From assembly GCA_021299735.1 (NCBI GenBank), contig JAJTEM010000020.1, positions 1-43,192 on the forward strand: a stretch of 43,192 bases of DNA, written 5' to 3'. A program made the translations under genes and the position numbers. Each line of letters starts with the position of its first letter. Position 1 is the stretch's first letter. Below, one piece after another: positions 35,460-43,192 of the stretch. The notes beneath the pieces are model-generated. The model was given only the letters and a program-made list of their open reading frames with translations, searched no databases and was not told the DNA's origin. This stretch comes from Burkholderiales bacterium. GTDB taxonomy: Bacteria; Pseudomonadota; Gammaproteobacteria; Burkholderiales; Burkholderiaceae_B.

Positions 35460-37178
35460 ATGTCAAAACCCGCCGAACAAAATCCTGTACTCAAAGTTGC
35501 GCTTGGCGAATATCGCCCTTGGCTGAAGGTGGTGATTGCCTTTAGCGCAGTGATTAACCTGTTGGCGCTAACACCCAGCATTTACATGCTGCAGGTATAT
35601 GATCGCGTACTAAGCAGCCAAAGCCAGAACACGCTAATTGCACTAACTGCACTGATTATTGGCTTGTACGTACTGGCTGCCGTGCTGGAACATTTCCGGG
35701 CAGCCACCCTTACCCGAATTGGCAACGCCCTGGAACACAAGCTGATCGCCACGCTGCACACTGCTGCATTTCAGCGCGCGCTTAAAACCCAGGGCAAAGA
35801 CAACACAGGCCAAGCCATTCGCGACTTCACGCTGATTCGTCAATTCATGACCAGCCAGGGCGCCATGGCCCTGTTCGATACGCCTTGGGTTGTTCTGTAC
35901 ATCGCAATTCTGTTTGCCTTTCACCCCTTGTTTGGTGTGATGGCTTTGTGCTGCGTCGGCGTGGCGATTGGCTTAAGTTGGCTGCATTTGCGCAGCACGC
36001 GCCAGCACGATGAGCAAAGCAACTCAATTGGCATTCTGAGTGCCAACACCATGAACTCAACGCTTCAAAACACCAATTCCATTCAAGCCATGGGTTTGCT
36101 GCCCGCCATGCAAACAAGCTGGCTCAACATTCAGGGGCAGTACACCAGCCACCACACACAGTCAGCCGATGCATCTTCTGTATGGAGCAACTGCAGCAAA
36201 TACTTCCGCATGTTTGTTCAAAGCGCCGCCCTGGGGCTTGGTGCCTACCTTGTATTGAACCATTCACTCACCGGCGGCATGATGATTGCCGCATCCATAC
36301 TGATGGGCAAAGCCCTTGCCCCAGTGGATACACTTGCAGCCGCCTGTAAATCGCTAACAAGCGTACGCCAGGCCCATGAACGAATTAATCGCCTGCTTAG
36401 CAACACACCAGCACCAGAGCAATTGCACAACCTGCCCACTCCAAATCCGCGTATTGAATGCCGCAATATGTATGTGGCAGCGCCATTAGCCGGGCAATGG
36501 GTATTGAAAAACATACAACTTGAAATTTCAGCAGGCAGCACCGTGGGGGTAATTGGGCCCAGTGGTTCAGGCAAAACCAGCCTTCTAAATACACTGGCTG
36601 CAGTATTGCCGGTGGCACAAGGCAAGCTGGAAATTGATGGTGCCGACATTTCACAATACCCACGCAGCCAACTGGGCGCCTGGACAGGTTACCTGGCACA
36701 GCATGTAGAACTTTTTGAAGGCACGGTTGCGCAAAACATTGGCCGCTTTGAAAGCGACAACGACACGCAAGTTGTTGAAGCCGCCAAAGCGGCCGGTGTT
36801 CATGAACTTGTATTGAAACTGCCCAAAGGATACGACACCGAACTGGGCGCACAAGGCGAGGGGCTTTCAGGCGGCATGCGCCAGCGCATTGGCCTGGCAC
36901 GCGCCTTGTACAAACAACCGCAACTGTTGCTGCTCGATGAGCCCAACGCACACCTTGACGACGAGGGCGAAGCCGCCTTGGCCCGCGCACTGCTGCGCCA
37001 TAGGCAACAAGGCAACACTGCAATTCTTGTTACCCACAAGAAATCAATTTTACGGGTGTGCAACAAATTGCTGGTGCTTCGAGACGGTGAAGTAGCCGTT
37101 TACGGAAACACACCCGAAGTACTCGCGCACCTACAACAACAAAAACCAACACCGTTTGCCCAGGTGAATCATGCATAA
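35460..37178 (+). CDS. Type I secretion system permease/ATPase (PrtD/AprD-like)
   Basis: This is the inner-membrane ABC exporter of a type I secretion system. The six-helix membrane domain opens with TPSIYMLQVYDRVLSSQSQ, typical of PrtD-type transporters, and lacks the N-terminal peptidase or peptidase-like domain of bacteriocin or HlyB exporters. The ATPase has Walker A GPSGSGKTSLL, signature LSGGMRQRIGLARAL and Walker B LLLLDEPNAHLDD. The 572-residue length is normal. The next gene starts eight bases before this stop. There is no clear ribosome-binding site before the ATG (TTTATTAC precedes it). It is divergent from the RTX/membrane-protein pair, and its likely cargo is the two flanking RTX proteins. 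Confidence 0.95.
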   Translation: MSKPAEQNPVLKVALGEYRPWLKVVIAFSAVINLLALTPSIYMLQVYDRVLSSQSQNTLIALTALIIGLYVLAAVLEHFRAATLTRIGNALEHKLIATLHTAAFQRALKTQGKDNTGQAIRDFTLIRQFMTSQGAMALFDTPWVVLYIAILFAFHPLFGVMALCCVGVAIGLSWLHLRSTRQHDEQSNSIGILSANTMNSTLQNTNSIQAMGLLPAMQTSWLNIQGQYTSHHTQSADASSVWSNCSKYFRMFVQSAALGLGAYLVLNHSLTGGMMIAASILMGKALAPVDTLAAACKSLTSVRQAHERINRLLSNTPAPEQLHNLPTPNPRIECRNMYVAAPLAGQWVLKNIQLEISAGSTVGVIGPSGSGKTSLLNTLAAVLPVAQGKLEIDGADISQYPRSQLGAWTGYLAQHVELFEGTVAQNIGRFESDNDTQVVEAAKAAGVHELVLKLPKGYDTELGAQGEGLSGGMRQRIGLARALYKQPQLLLLDEPNAHLDDEGEAALARALLRHRQQGNTAILVTHKKSILRVCNKLLVLRDGEVAVYGNTPEVLAHLQQQKPTPFAQVNHA

Positions 37179-38463
37179 ACATCTCGACATTAAAGCAGTT
37201 TCTCGCAGGGGCATGATCACGCTGCTGGTGGGGTTCATCGGCTTTGTGGTGTGGGCAAGCCTTGTAGCCATGGACAGGGGTGTTGTTGTACCCGGTACCC
37301 TAACCTTTCAGGGAGAACGTAAAACCATTGTTCACCCCCACGGCGGTGTAATTGAAAAAATATGGATTACCGAAGGGCAACTTGTAGAGCAAGGCCAAAC
37401 ACTCATCAGCCTGAACACAACCGACAGCCAAACGCAGCTTAATGCGTTGAAGGTTCAACGCCAGGCGTTGATCGCAAAAATAGAACGCCTTGAAAAAGAG
37501 GCTGGCAACAGCCGCGGCATTACCACGAAGCCTGAAACTACAGGCACCGCTGCCGACCCATTCCAAACCCGGCAACATGAAACAGAGGCAATGCTGTACG
37601 CAAGCCGCCAACGTGCCCTGCAAAACGACATTCGCATGCTTGAACTGGAAAGCAGCACCGCCCAAAACAGCCTGACTGCGCAAAACAACGCGCAGCGCAG
37701 CAAACAACAGCAGCTGGAAAGGTTGAAACAACAACACCTTGGCATGGCAGACATGGTGAGCAAAGGCTACATGCCCGCCAACCGGCTTGTAGAACTGCAA
37801 GGCCAAATTAGCGCGCTGGAAGTGGCACTGGCTCAAGATGAAATTCAAATCAGCCAGCTGAACGCCACCATACGCAACGCAAAACTGAAAAAGCAGCAAC
37901 TTCACAACCAACTGCACACAGAAAGCCAAACCGTACTGGCCGATGTGCAAGCCGAACTGGCCGCACTGGACGAACAAATTCAACGCATCGCGTTTGTTGT
38001 TCAACACACCAACATTCAAAGCCCGGTGGCTGGCCAAGTGCTGGGCCTGAAACTGTTTACGAACGGCAGCGCCATGCCAGCCAATGCCCCGATTATGGAC
38101 ATAGCGCCCAACGGCAGCGAACTGCAAATTAGCGCGGAACTGGAACCTTCAATGGTTGACCAGGTAAAAACAGAACAACCAGTAACCATTCGTTTCAGTG
38201 CCCTTAAAACAGCACAAACGCTGGAAGTGCAAGGTGTGTTAAACCGCGTGGGCGCGGACCAGTTAACCAACCCCACCACAGGCATACCCTACATTCCCGT
38301 GAATGTTCGCCTAACGCAGCAAGCGTTAGAAGAAATTGAACAACACCGTATACAGGCCGGTGTGCCGGTTGAATTATTGATCGTAACCGGCGAACAAACG
38401 CTGATGCAGTACCTGTTCAAACCGATTACAGACAGGCTGTTTAGTGCCATGCGGGAGCATTAA
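37171..38463 (+). CDS. Type I secretion periplasmic adaptor (HlyD/PrtE-like)
   Basis: This membrane-fusion protein of the type I system connects the ABC exporter to the outer-membrane channel. One N-terminal membrane segment lies at about residues 15-33 (ITLLVGFIGFVVWASLVAM). The first lipoyl half is KTIVHPHGGVIEKIWITEGQ. A long coiled coil rich in Gln and Ala (about 85-275) is followed by the second half (NIQSPVAGQVLGLKLF) and the C-terminal beta domain (PITDRLFSAMREH). At 430 residues it matches PrtE/AprE. It overlaps the ABC gene by eight bases and is directly followed by the TolC-like gene. Confidence 0.95.
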   Translation: MHKHLDIKAVSRRGMITLLVGFIGFVVWASLVAMDRGVVVPGTLTFQGERKTIVHPHGGVIEKIWITEGQLVEQGQTLISLNTTDSQTQLNALKVQRQALIAKIERLEKEAGNSRGITTKPETTGTAADPFQTRQHETEAMLYASRQRALQNDIRMLELESSTAQNSLTAQNNAQRSKQQQLERLKQQHLGMADMVSKGYMPANRLVELQGQISALEVALAQDEIQISQLNATIRNAKLKKQQLHNQLHTESQTVLADVQAELAALDEQIQRIAFVVQHTNIQSPVAGQVLGLKLFTNGSAMPANAPIMDIAPNGSELQISAELEPSMVDQVKTEQPVTIRFSALKTAQTLEVQGVLNRVGADQLTNPTTGIPYIPVNVRLTQQALEEIEQHRIQAGVPVELLIVTGEQTLMQYLFKPITDRLFSAMREH

Positions 38464-38467
38464 TACC

Positions 38468-39796
38468 ATGGCACTCAAACTGAAAAACATATTGAAACTA
38501 TTTGCAACGGTGTGCTGCTGGTGCGCCCTTGCGCCTGCCGCACAAGCAAACGGTATTGAACAACTGCTGCAACAAGCGATTGCAATATCTCCCGAGGTAG
38601 CCAAAGCAAAAGCACAAATGCTGGTTGCACAGGCCGACCTCAAAATAAGCGAAGCAGCCTGGCTTCCCCAGGCCAGCGCACGGCTATACAACGGCGTTGG
38701 CAACACCAAGCAATCCAACCCGTTTGCCAACCAGCGCAATGCCAATGAAAATGTTCAGAACAACAGTATTTCTCTTCAACAAAGTATTTACAACAAACCC
38801 GCTTCCATTCAAATAGAGCAAACACAACTAAGCGTTCAAGAGGCCGAGCTTCGCCACGCTATGGCTGTTCAAACCGCGATTCAGAACTGGATCAACAAGC
38901 TGATGGACTACAAACAAAGCAAGGCCGCGCTGAGCCTGGCTGAGCATAAACTACAAACTGCCCTGCTTCAAAAGGAACACGTAGAACAAGGTGAAAAAAA
39001 CGGTGAAAACAGTGCCCTGGAACTTGCAAACACGGAAACCGAACTTGCCTTACGCCACGCCGAGCTTGGGCAGGCGCAACACGCGGTAGGGCAGCGCTTG
39101 TGGGAACTCTCGCAATTGACCGGACAGGAAGTGGCACCGGCATGGATTGATGGCATTGAGTTCAACATGCCCCCTGCCCTGCACACCGAGAAGAAACTGG
39201 AACAAGAGGTGCTTCTAAACAATTTAAGCTTGAAAATTCAGCAGTTGTACAAACAAGCCGCCACACTGGAAATTAACAAAGCAAATGGGCAGCACCACCC
39301 CACCGTAAAGCTGGTGGCCCAACACTCGCAAAGCGAATCGGAAAGTGTAAGCACCCTGGGTAACCGCGTTGAACAAAACATGCTGGCCGTTCAAATGGAC
39401 ATTCCTTTGTTCAACGGTTTTGCTACACGGGCACAAACTGAAAAAGCCGCCGCCAGCCTGAACCAGCAACATGCCGACTTCAACAAAGCAAGCGCCCAAG
39501 TATTGCGCGATACCCAAGCCGCACACCGGCAACTGAACAGCGCCGCACATTTGTGGAATGCCTATACACAAGCAAACCACGCAGCCACACAACAGCAACT
39601 GGCCATTGAAACTGCAATTAAGCACAAGCTGGCAACACCACTTGATTTGGCAAAAGCCAAAGAAAAACTGACTGAATTGAAAATGAAGAAAATGGAATAC
39701 CTGTTGGCAGCCAACAAAGCTTTTCTAGTGCTTCAAGAATTGACCGGGGTATTGAATATTGAAAGTGCTTTGGGACGTTTGTCGAAGCTGGAGTAG
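38468..39796 (+). CDS. TolC-family outer-membrane channel of the type I secretion system
   Basis: This is the outer-membrane efflux protein that completes the type I exporter. It has a signal peptide ending AAQA (about residue 27 from the chosen ATG). Two repeated halves of long alpha-helices follow, typical of the OEP family, for example the IEQLLQQAIAISPEVAKAKA segment at the start of the mature part. I chose the ATG at 38468 (MALKLKNILKL) because GGGAG lies about ten bases before it and it gives a clean signal peptide; an upstream in-frame ATG at 38444 overlaps the adaptor gene. At 442 residues it is of normal length. Having a dedicated TolC suggests that the cassette works independently of the cell's main TolC. 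Confidence 0.93.
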   Translation: MALKLKNILKLFATVCCWCALAPAAQANGIEQLLQQAIAISPEVAKAKAQMLVAQADLKISEAAWLPQASARLYNGVGNTKQSNPFANQRNANENVQNNSISLQQSIYNKPASIQIEQTQLSVQEAELRHAMAVQTAIQNWINKLMDYKQSKAALSLAEHKLQTALLQKEHVEQGEKNGENSALELANTETELALRHAELGQAQHAVGQRLWELSQLTGQEVAPAWIDGIEFNMPPALHTEKKLEQEVLLNNLSLKIQQLYKQAATLEINKANGQHHPTVKLVAQHSQSESESVSTLGNRVEQNMLAVQMDIPLFNGFATRAQTEKAAASLNQQHADFNKASAQVLRDTQAAHRQLNSAAHLWNAYTQANHAATQQQLAIETAIKHKLATPLDLAKAKEKLTELKMKKMEYLLAANKAFLVLQELTGVLNIESALGRLSKLE

Positions 39797-39806
39797 AGAT
39801 GATGTA

Positions 39807-39827
39807 TAACCCGGAGGAATGGGGTTA
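39807..39827 (+). terminator. Weak hairpin after the type I secretion operon
   Basis: TAACCC pairs with GGGTTA around a nine-base loop, ten bases after the tolC stop; ATTTTTG follows a little downstream. The stem is short, so this is a tentative terminator or attenuator before the second RTX unit. Confidence 0.3.
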
Positions 39828-39960
39828 ACTTGACCATTTTTGAGATTTGGAAATGCAATAGTAGGCTTGCCGCCTAAGTATTAATTGCCTTTCTATTCAA
39901 ACATAAAGCATAAAAATAATTAAATTACACCGAGTTTTTACAGACTCTTAAACAATCACA

Positions 39961-40479
39961 ATGAATCTAAAACAATGGTTTTCCTTGAAGTCTGCACTGG
40001 TAATTTTTGCGTTGTTTGTTTGTTTTTACATTGCTTATCACTATTATTTTGCAAGCCAATACGATCGCCTTGCCTTGGCAAAGCCAGAGCAACTCGAAAC
40101 AGTGCGGATGGTGAGGTACTTCTCACCACCTTGGTACGGGTTGTTTCAACCCGACTCGGAAATAGCCCAACTTGAAAATGGGGAACGCTTGGTTATTGCC
40201 CCCATGCCCATGGGCATTTTCACCGGGCGTTTGGTACTTGCATTGCCTATCCCCAGTGCTTATGAAACTTCATACCAAGCCATTAGCCGCTCAGAGCAGC
40301 CCGATGGAAGCCTTAGGCCTTTGGACCCAGACCATCCACCACCGCTCGATCTTCAAATAAACCGCCACACGGGGCATGTCTGCTACAAATCTGATTGTGC
40401 CCAACTGCGTTCTATTTGCCCGCCATTTATTCTTTTGGGTAACCCGAAAGGCCCTTACTGCCAGCACTTCAGGCATTGA
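39961..40479 (+). CDS. Small membrane-anchored protein upstream of second RTX gene, candidate immunity protein
   Basis: I do not recognise this 172-residue protein. It has one hydrophobic segment near the start (ALVIFALFVCFYIAYHYYFA, about 12-31), which would anchor it in the inner membrane with the rest in the periplasm. The C-terminal part has four cysteines (CYKSDCAQLRSIC and YCQHF) that could form two disulfides, which fits a periplasmic location. It ends 57 bases before the second RTX gene on the same strand. This parallels the membrane protein upstream of the first RTX gene, although I see no clear sequence similarity between the two. An immunity role is inferred from position and topology. 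The region before it is AT-rich, with a possible promoter (TTGCCT near 39885). Confidence 0.7.
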   Translation: MNLKQWFSLKSALVIFALFVCFYIAYHYYFASQYDRLALAKPEQLETVRMVRYFSPPWYGLFQPDSEIAQLENGERLVIAPMPMGIFTGRLVLALPIPSAYETSYQAISRSEQPDGSLRPLDPDHPPPLDLQINRHTGHVCYKSDCAQLRSICPPFILLGNPKGPYCQHFRH

Positions 40480-40536
40480 CCATCAAGAACAGTTTTCCAC
40501 TTATTTTCAGTTCAGTTTTCAAAGGAAATCGATAGT

Positions 40537-43192
40537 ATGTACAGCATCGGAATTCGAATTGTATATCGCGGCAATAACAGTGACTTTGGTCACATGTATG
40601 TCGTTTTGACGGGTAACGACGGCAAACCCCAAGCCTTTGGTCAATATCCTGTTGGAGTCATCAATATTGATATGGATCGAGAAGGCCCAAACGCCGAATT
40701 CCCGCCCGATATTTCCCGCGACTTCCCCATTTCGCAAAGCGCATACGAACGGGCTCTGGCTGCAGCAAATCAAGCGCAAGCCGATTCTAGCGACTTTTCT
40801 AAACAATGGGGTTTTTACGATCCCTTCTCAAATTCCTGTGTCGATTTCGCTTGGTGGATGATGCGACAAGCGGGGCTAACTGAGGCTCAAAGTCAATTTG
40901 AAGGATACTTTTGGCCAAGTGACAACACGGGTGCGGTGGACGACACTTACTATGATTACTTCCGGCGCCCTGAATTTAATCGTGAATTTAAAAAATCTAT
41001 AGCAACAGACGTCAACGACCTCTTCCTAGACGCCCGCAATTTCGTAATCCAGGTCGACCCCTTGGTCCTGGACCTGGACGGCGACGGCCTGGAACTGGTA
41101 AGCGCTAATGGGTCTATCCTCTTCGACCACAATGCAGACAACATTAAAACCGGCACAGGCTGGGCAGGCCGCGATGACGGTTTCCTAGTCAGAGACTTAA
41201 ACGGCAACGGCACCATAGACACTGGCCGGGAGCTCTTCGGCGTAGATACCATCAAAAGCAACAACACGCTTGCCGCTCAGGGCTTTGACGCACTAAGAGA
41301 CTTGGACAGCAATGCAGACGGCCAGATCACCAGCGCAGACACAGCTTACGGTGAACTGAAGATTTGGCAAGACGCCAACCAAGACGGCATCAGCCAAAGC
41401 ACAGAGCTTAAAACCCTGGCAGAACGAGGCATCACCCGCATTGGGCTAAACGGCACCAGCACAGGCCCGCAGGCAGGCCAAACCATCAACAACAACCAGG
41501 TGGCGCTGAGCACCACCTTTACACAAAACGGCCAAACCAAAACTGTGGGCGCTATAGATTTGGAAGCCAACAACTTCTTCACCGAGTTTCCAACCGAGTT
41601 GGTGGACGAAACCGGCAACCCAGTAGCGATTACAGAACAAGCCCTTAACTTGCCGCAGATGAACGGCTCGGGCATGGTCAGAAACATGCAGGCAGCGGCT
41701 AGTCTGGATGCAGACTTTGCAGCCGCTTTGACCGCATTTGCAGCGGGTACAACGTGCGCTGAGCAGCGCGGTATGCTGGATGACTTGGTTACAAAGTGGT
41801 CTGAAACCAGCAGCTTTGCGCCGGGTTTACTGGGTACAAGTGGTGTGAACATCACTTTCAACCTGCCACCCAATATCACGGTGGCGCAATACACCAACAT
41901 GATCAATGTGCTGGAAAAGTTCAACGGCAGCCGCTTTTACGGCGACCACACAGGCGGCCCCCGGCCTGCTGGGTTTGCGATATCCCAGACAACCGATCCG
42001 CTCACTGGCAACGTGGTCCACAAATACATCATTAGTCCGCCAGCTCAGCAGGTGGCCTTGCTACAGAACGCTTACAACGCGATCAAAGAAAGCGTGTACG
42101 GGGCCCTTGTAGTGCAAACACGGCTGAAACCTTACCTTGATGCCATCAACCTGGAGATAAAAGACACTGGTATTCGATTTGACCTAACTCAATTCAATGC
42201 CACGCTTGCCGCCGCTAAAAATGCCGATCTGCTCAATGCCTTGATCGACCTGGTAGAACTGGTCAAGTACCAGAGCCGTACGCTGCAATCAGTGGGGTTT
42301 GATGGCACAGAAACCCTGAGGGAATGGATTGCCCCACTAAGTGCCAATTCGCCGCTATTGGCTGAGTTGGCTACACTCGGCTTGATCGCCGGTGATGTCA
42401 GCACCGGCACGAATAATGACGATATTTATGTTGGTAATACCAACAACAATACTTTCAACGCTGGGCAAGGTGACGATACGCTGGATGGCGGAACGGGCAA
42501 CGACTATTTAAGCGGTGCTGCGGGTAACGACACACTCGTTGGCGGTGCAGGCAGCGATTCACTTTATGGTGGTGAAGGCAACGACTTGCTGGATGGTGGT
42601 ACAGGCAACGATTATCTATACGGCGGTACTGGCAACAACACCTACCTGTTTGGCAAGGGTGATGGGCAAGACACCATCGGATCAAGCTACGACACAGCAG
42701 TAAATAAGCTCAGCGTGTTGCAATTCAAAGCGGGTGTTACACCCGCAGAAGTGATTGTTACACGCTCCATCTACAATCACCTCGTGCTGTCGATTGCGGG
42801 CACCACTGACAAAGTCACAATCCAATATTTCTTCCACAACGATAACCCAGCCAACGAATACAACCCGATTCAGCAGGTTTCATTTGCCGACGGTACTAGC
42901 TGGAACATTGAGACCATCAAGGCCATGGCCATTACTGGCAACGACACCGACCAAAACCTGAGCGGTTACAATGGTGACGACACCATCGACGGGCTGGGTG
43001 GCAATGACACTGTAAACGGTCGAGCGGGCAACGACACCTTGAACGGTGGTGAAGGAAACGACATCATCAGTGGCGGAGATGGTGCCGATTCACTGCTTGG
43101 CGGTGCAGGCAGCGATTCACTTTATGGTGGTGAAGGCAACGACTTGCTGGATGGTGGTACAGGCAACGATTATCTAAACGGCGGTACTGGCA
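40537..43192 (+). CDS. RTX calcium-binding protein with papain/NlpC-like N-terminal head, 3' end cut by window
   Basis: The frame is open from the ATG at 40537 (AAAGGA ten bases upstream) to the window end, at least 885 residues. The head (1-172) has FGHMYVVLTG with His19 and FSNSCVDFAWWMMRQAGL with Cys101. This His-before-Cys layout resembles circularly permuted papain/NlpC-P60-like hydrolases and similar heads seen on other RTX proteins. The chassis (about 173-623) opens with DPLVLDLDGDGLELV and again has five calcium loops (DLDGDG, DHNADN, DLNGNG, DSNADG, DANQDG), clearly homologous to the first RTX protein. From about residue 624, RTX nonapeptides and one HCBP-related module (FGKGDGQD ... 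FADGTSW) follow, and then more RTX repeats. It is a likely cargo of the adjacent type I system. Catalytic activity is inferred. Confidence 0.88.
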   Translation, partial: MYSIGIRIVYRGNNSDFGHMYVVLTGNDGKPQAFGQYPVGVINIDMDREGPNAEFPPDISRDFPISQSAYERALAAANQAQADSSDFSKQWGFYDPFSNSCVDFAWWMMRQAGLTEAQSQFEGYFWPSDNTGAVDDTYYDYFRRPEFNREFKKSIATDVNDLFLDARNFVIQVDPLVLDLDGDGLELVSANGSILFDHNADNIKTGTGWAGRDDGFLVRDLNGNGTIDTGRELFGVDTIKSNNTLAAQGFDALRDLDSNADGQITSADTAYGELKIWQDANQDGISQSTELKTLAERGITRIGLNGTSTGPQAGQTINNNQVALSTTFTQNGQTKTVGAIDLEANNFFTEFPTELVDETGNPVAITEQALNLPQMNGSGMVRNMQAAASLDADFAAALTAFAAGTTCAEQRGMLDDLVTKWSETSSFAPGLLGTSGVNITFNLPPNITVAQYTNMINVLEKFNGSRFYGDHTGGPRPAGFAISQTTDPLTGNVVHKYIISPPAQQVALLQNAYNAIKESVYGALVVQTRLKPYLDAINLEIKDTGIRFDLTQFNATLAAAKNADLLNALIDLVELVKYQSRTLQSVGFDGTETLREWIAPLSANSPLLAELATLGLIAGDVSTGTNNDDIYVGNTNNNTFNAGQGDDTLDGGTGNDYLSGAAGNDTLVGGAGSDSLYGGEGNDLLDGGTGNDYLYGGTGNNTYLFGKGDGQDTIGSSYDTAVNKLSVLQFKAGVTPAEVIVTRSIYNHLVLSIAGTTDKVTIQYFFHNDNPANEYNPIQQVSFADGTSWNIETIKAMAITGNDTDQNLSGYNGDDTIDGLGGNDTVNGRAGNDTLNGGEGNDIISGGDGADSLLGGAGSDSLYGGEGNDLLDGGTGNDYLNGGTG
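42539..42634 (+). repeat. 96-base direct repeat within RTX coding sequence, copy 1
   Basis: This is identical to 43097-43192 except for one base at 42619 (T here, A in copy 2). The copies are 558 bases (186 codons) apart and encode the RTX units GGAGSDSLYGGEGNDLLDGG and onward. The second copy runs into the window end, so the repeat may be longer. Confidence 0.9.
43097..43192 (+). repeat. 96-base direct repeat within RTX coding sequence, copy 2
   Basis: Second copy of the repeat at 42539-42634, in frame with it and one base different. Near-identity at the DNA level points to recent duplication or gene conversion inside the gene. Confidence 0.9.

Noticed and set aside
35460..37178. Bacteriocin exporter with N-terminal C39 peptidase
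   Set aside because: The ABC protein begins directly with the PrtD-type membrane domain; there is no Cys/His peptidase domain and no double-glycine leader peptide gene beside it.
40376..40806. Extra small genes between the 172-residue protein and the second RTX gene
   Set aside because: The candidate frames overlap the supported coding regions or lack start signals; the 57-base gap is too short for a gene.

Overview
The window looks like the chromosome of a betaproteobacterium in the order Burkholderiales. The run ppiD / tRNA-Asp / tRNA-Val / hupB / lon / clpX / clpP / tig is characteristic of that group, and the moderate base composition and protein style would fit a Limnobacter-like organism. 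The genus is inference only. The first 29 kb is core chromosome. The last 14 kb (29.4-43.2 kb) is an accessory secretion/effector cassette.

Region 1 (1-2177): the end of an NAD(P)H-hydrate dehydratase gene meets, tail to tail, a YbbA-like ABC ATPase gene. That gene shares a CATG start site with the divergent tesA-like arylesterase. Region 2 (2521-11495, minus strand): a protein-quality-control cluster. It holds trigger factor, ClpP, ClpX, Lon (with a convincing sigma-32 heat-shock promoter), the DNA-binding protein HU, two tRNAs with a strong promoter and terminator, the periplasmic chaperone PpiD, and a separate tRNA-Leu. Region 3 (11583-16635): a degenerate squalene/phytoene-synthase-like gene and an RND efflux pair (adaptor plus permease). 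Region 4 (16721-23791): radA and alr, the divergent lysophospholipid transporter lplT, and a tightly overlapped ispD-ispF-tsaB-rimI-udg operon. Region 5 (23887-29295): mfd, a Sel1-like repeat protein and serB, with almost no spacing.

Region 6 (29423-43192) is the most interesting part. A complete type I secretion system (PrtD-like ABC transporter, HlyD-like adaptor, TolC-like outer-membrane channel; 35460-39796) is flanked by two large RTX proteins. The two RTX proteins share a central chassis with five DxDxDG-type calcium loops followed by RTX repeats, but their N-terminal heads are unrelated. The 1722-residue protein has a glycine/alanine-rich hydrophobic hairpin head. The second protein, cut by the window end, has a small head with a GH...SC arrangement resembling permuted papain/NlpC-P60-like hydrolases. 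Each RTX gene is immediately preceded, on its own strand, by a small predicted membrane-anchored protein; in the first case the two genes overlap. I infer a type I-secreted polymorphic toxin system with exchangeable heads and cognate immunity proteins. The sequence shows the architecture; the toxin/immunity function is a hypothesis.
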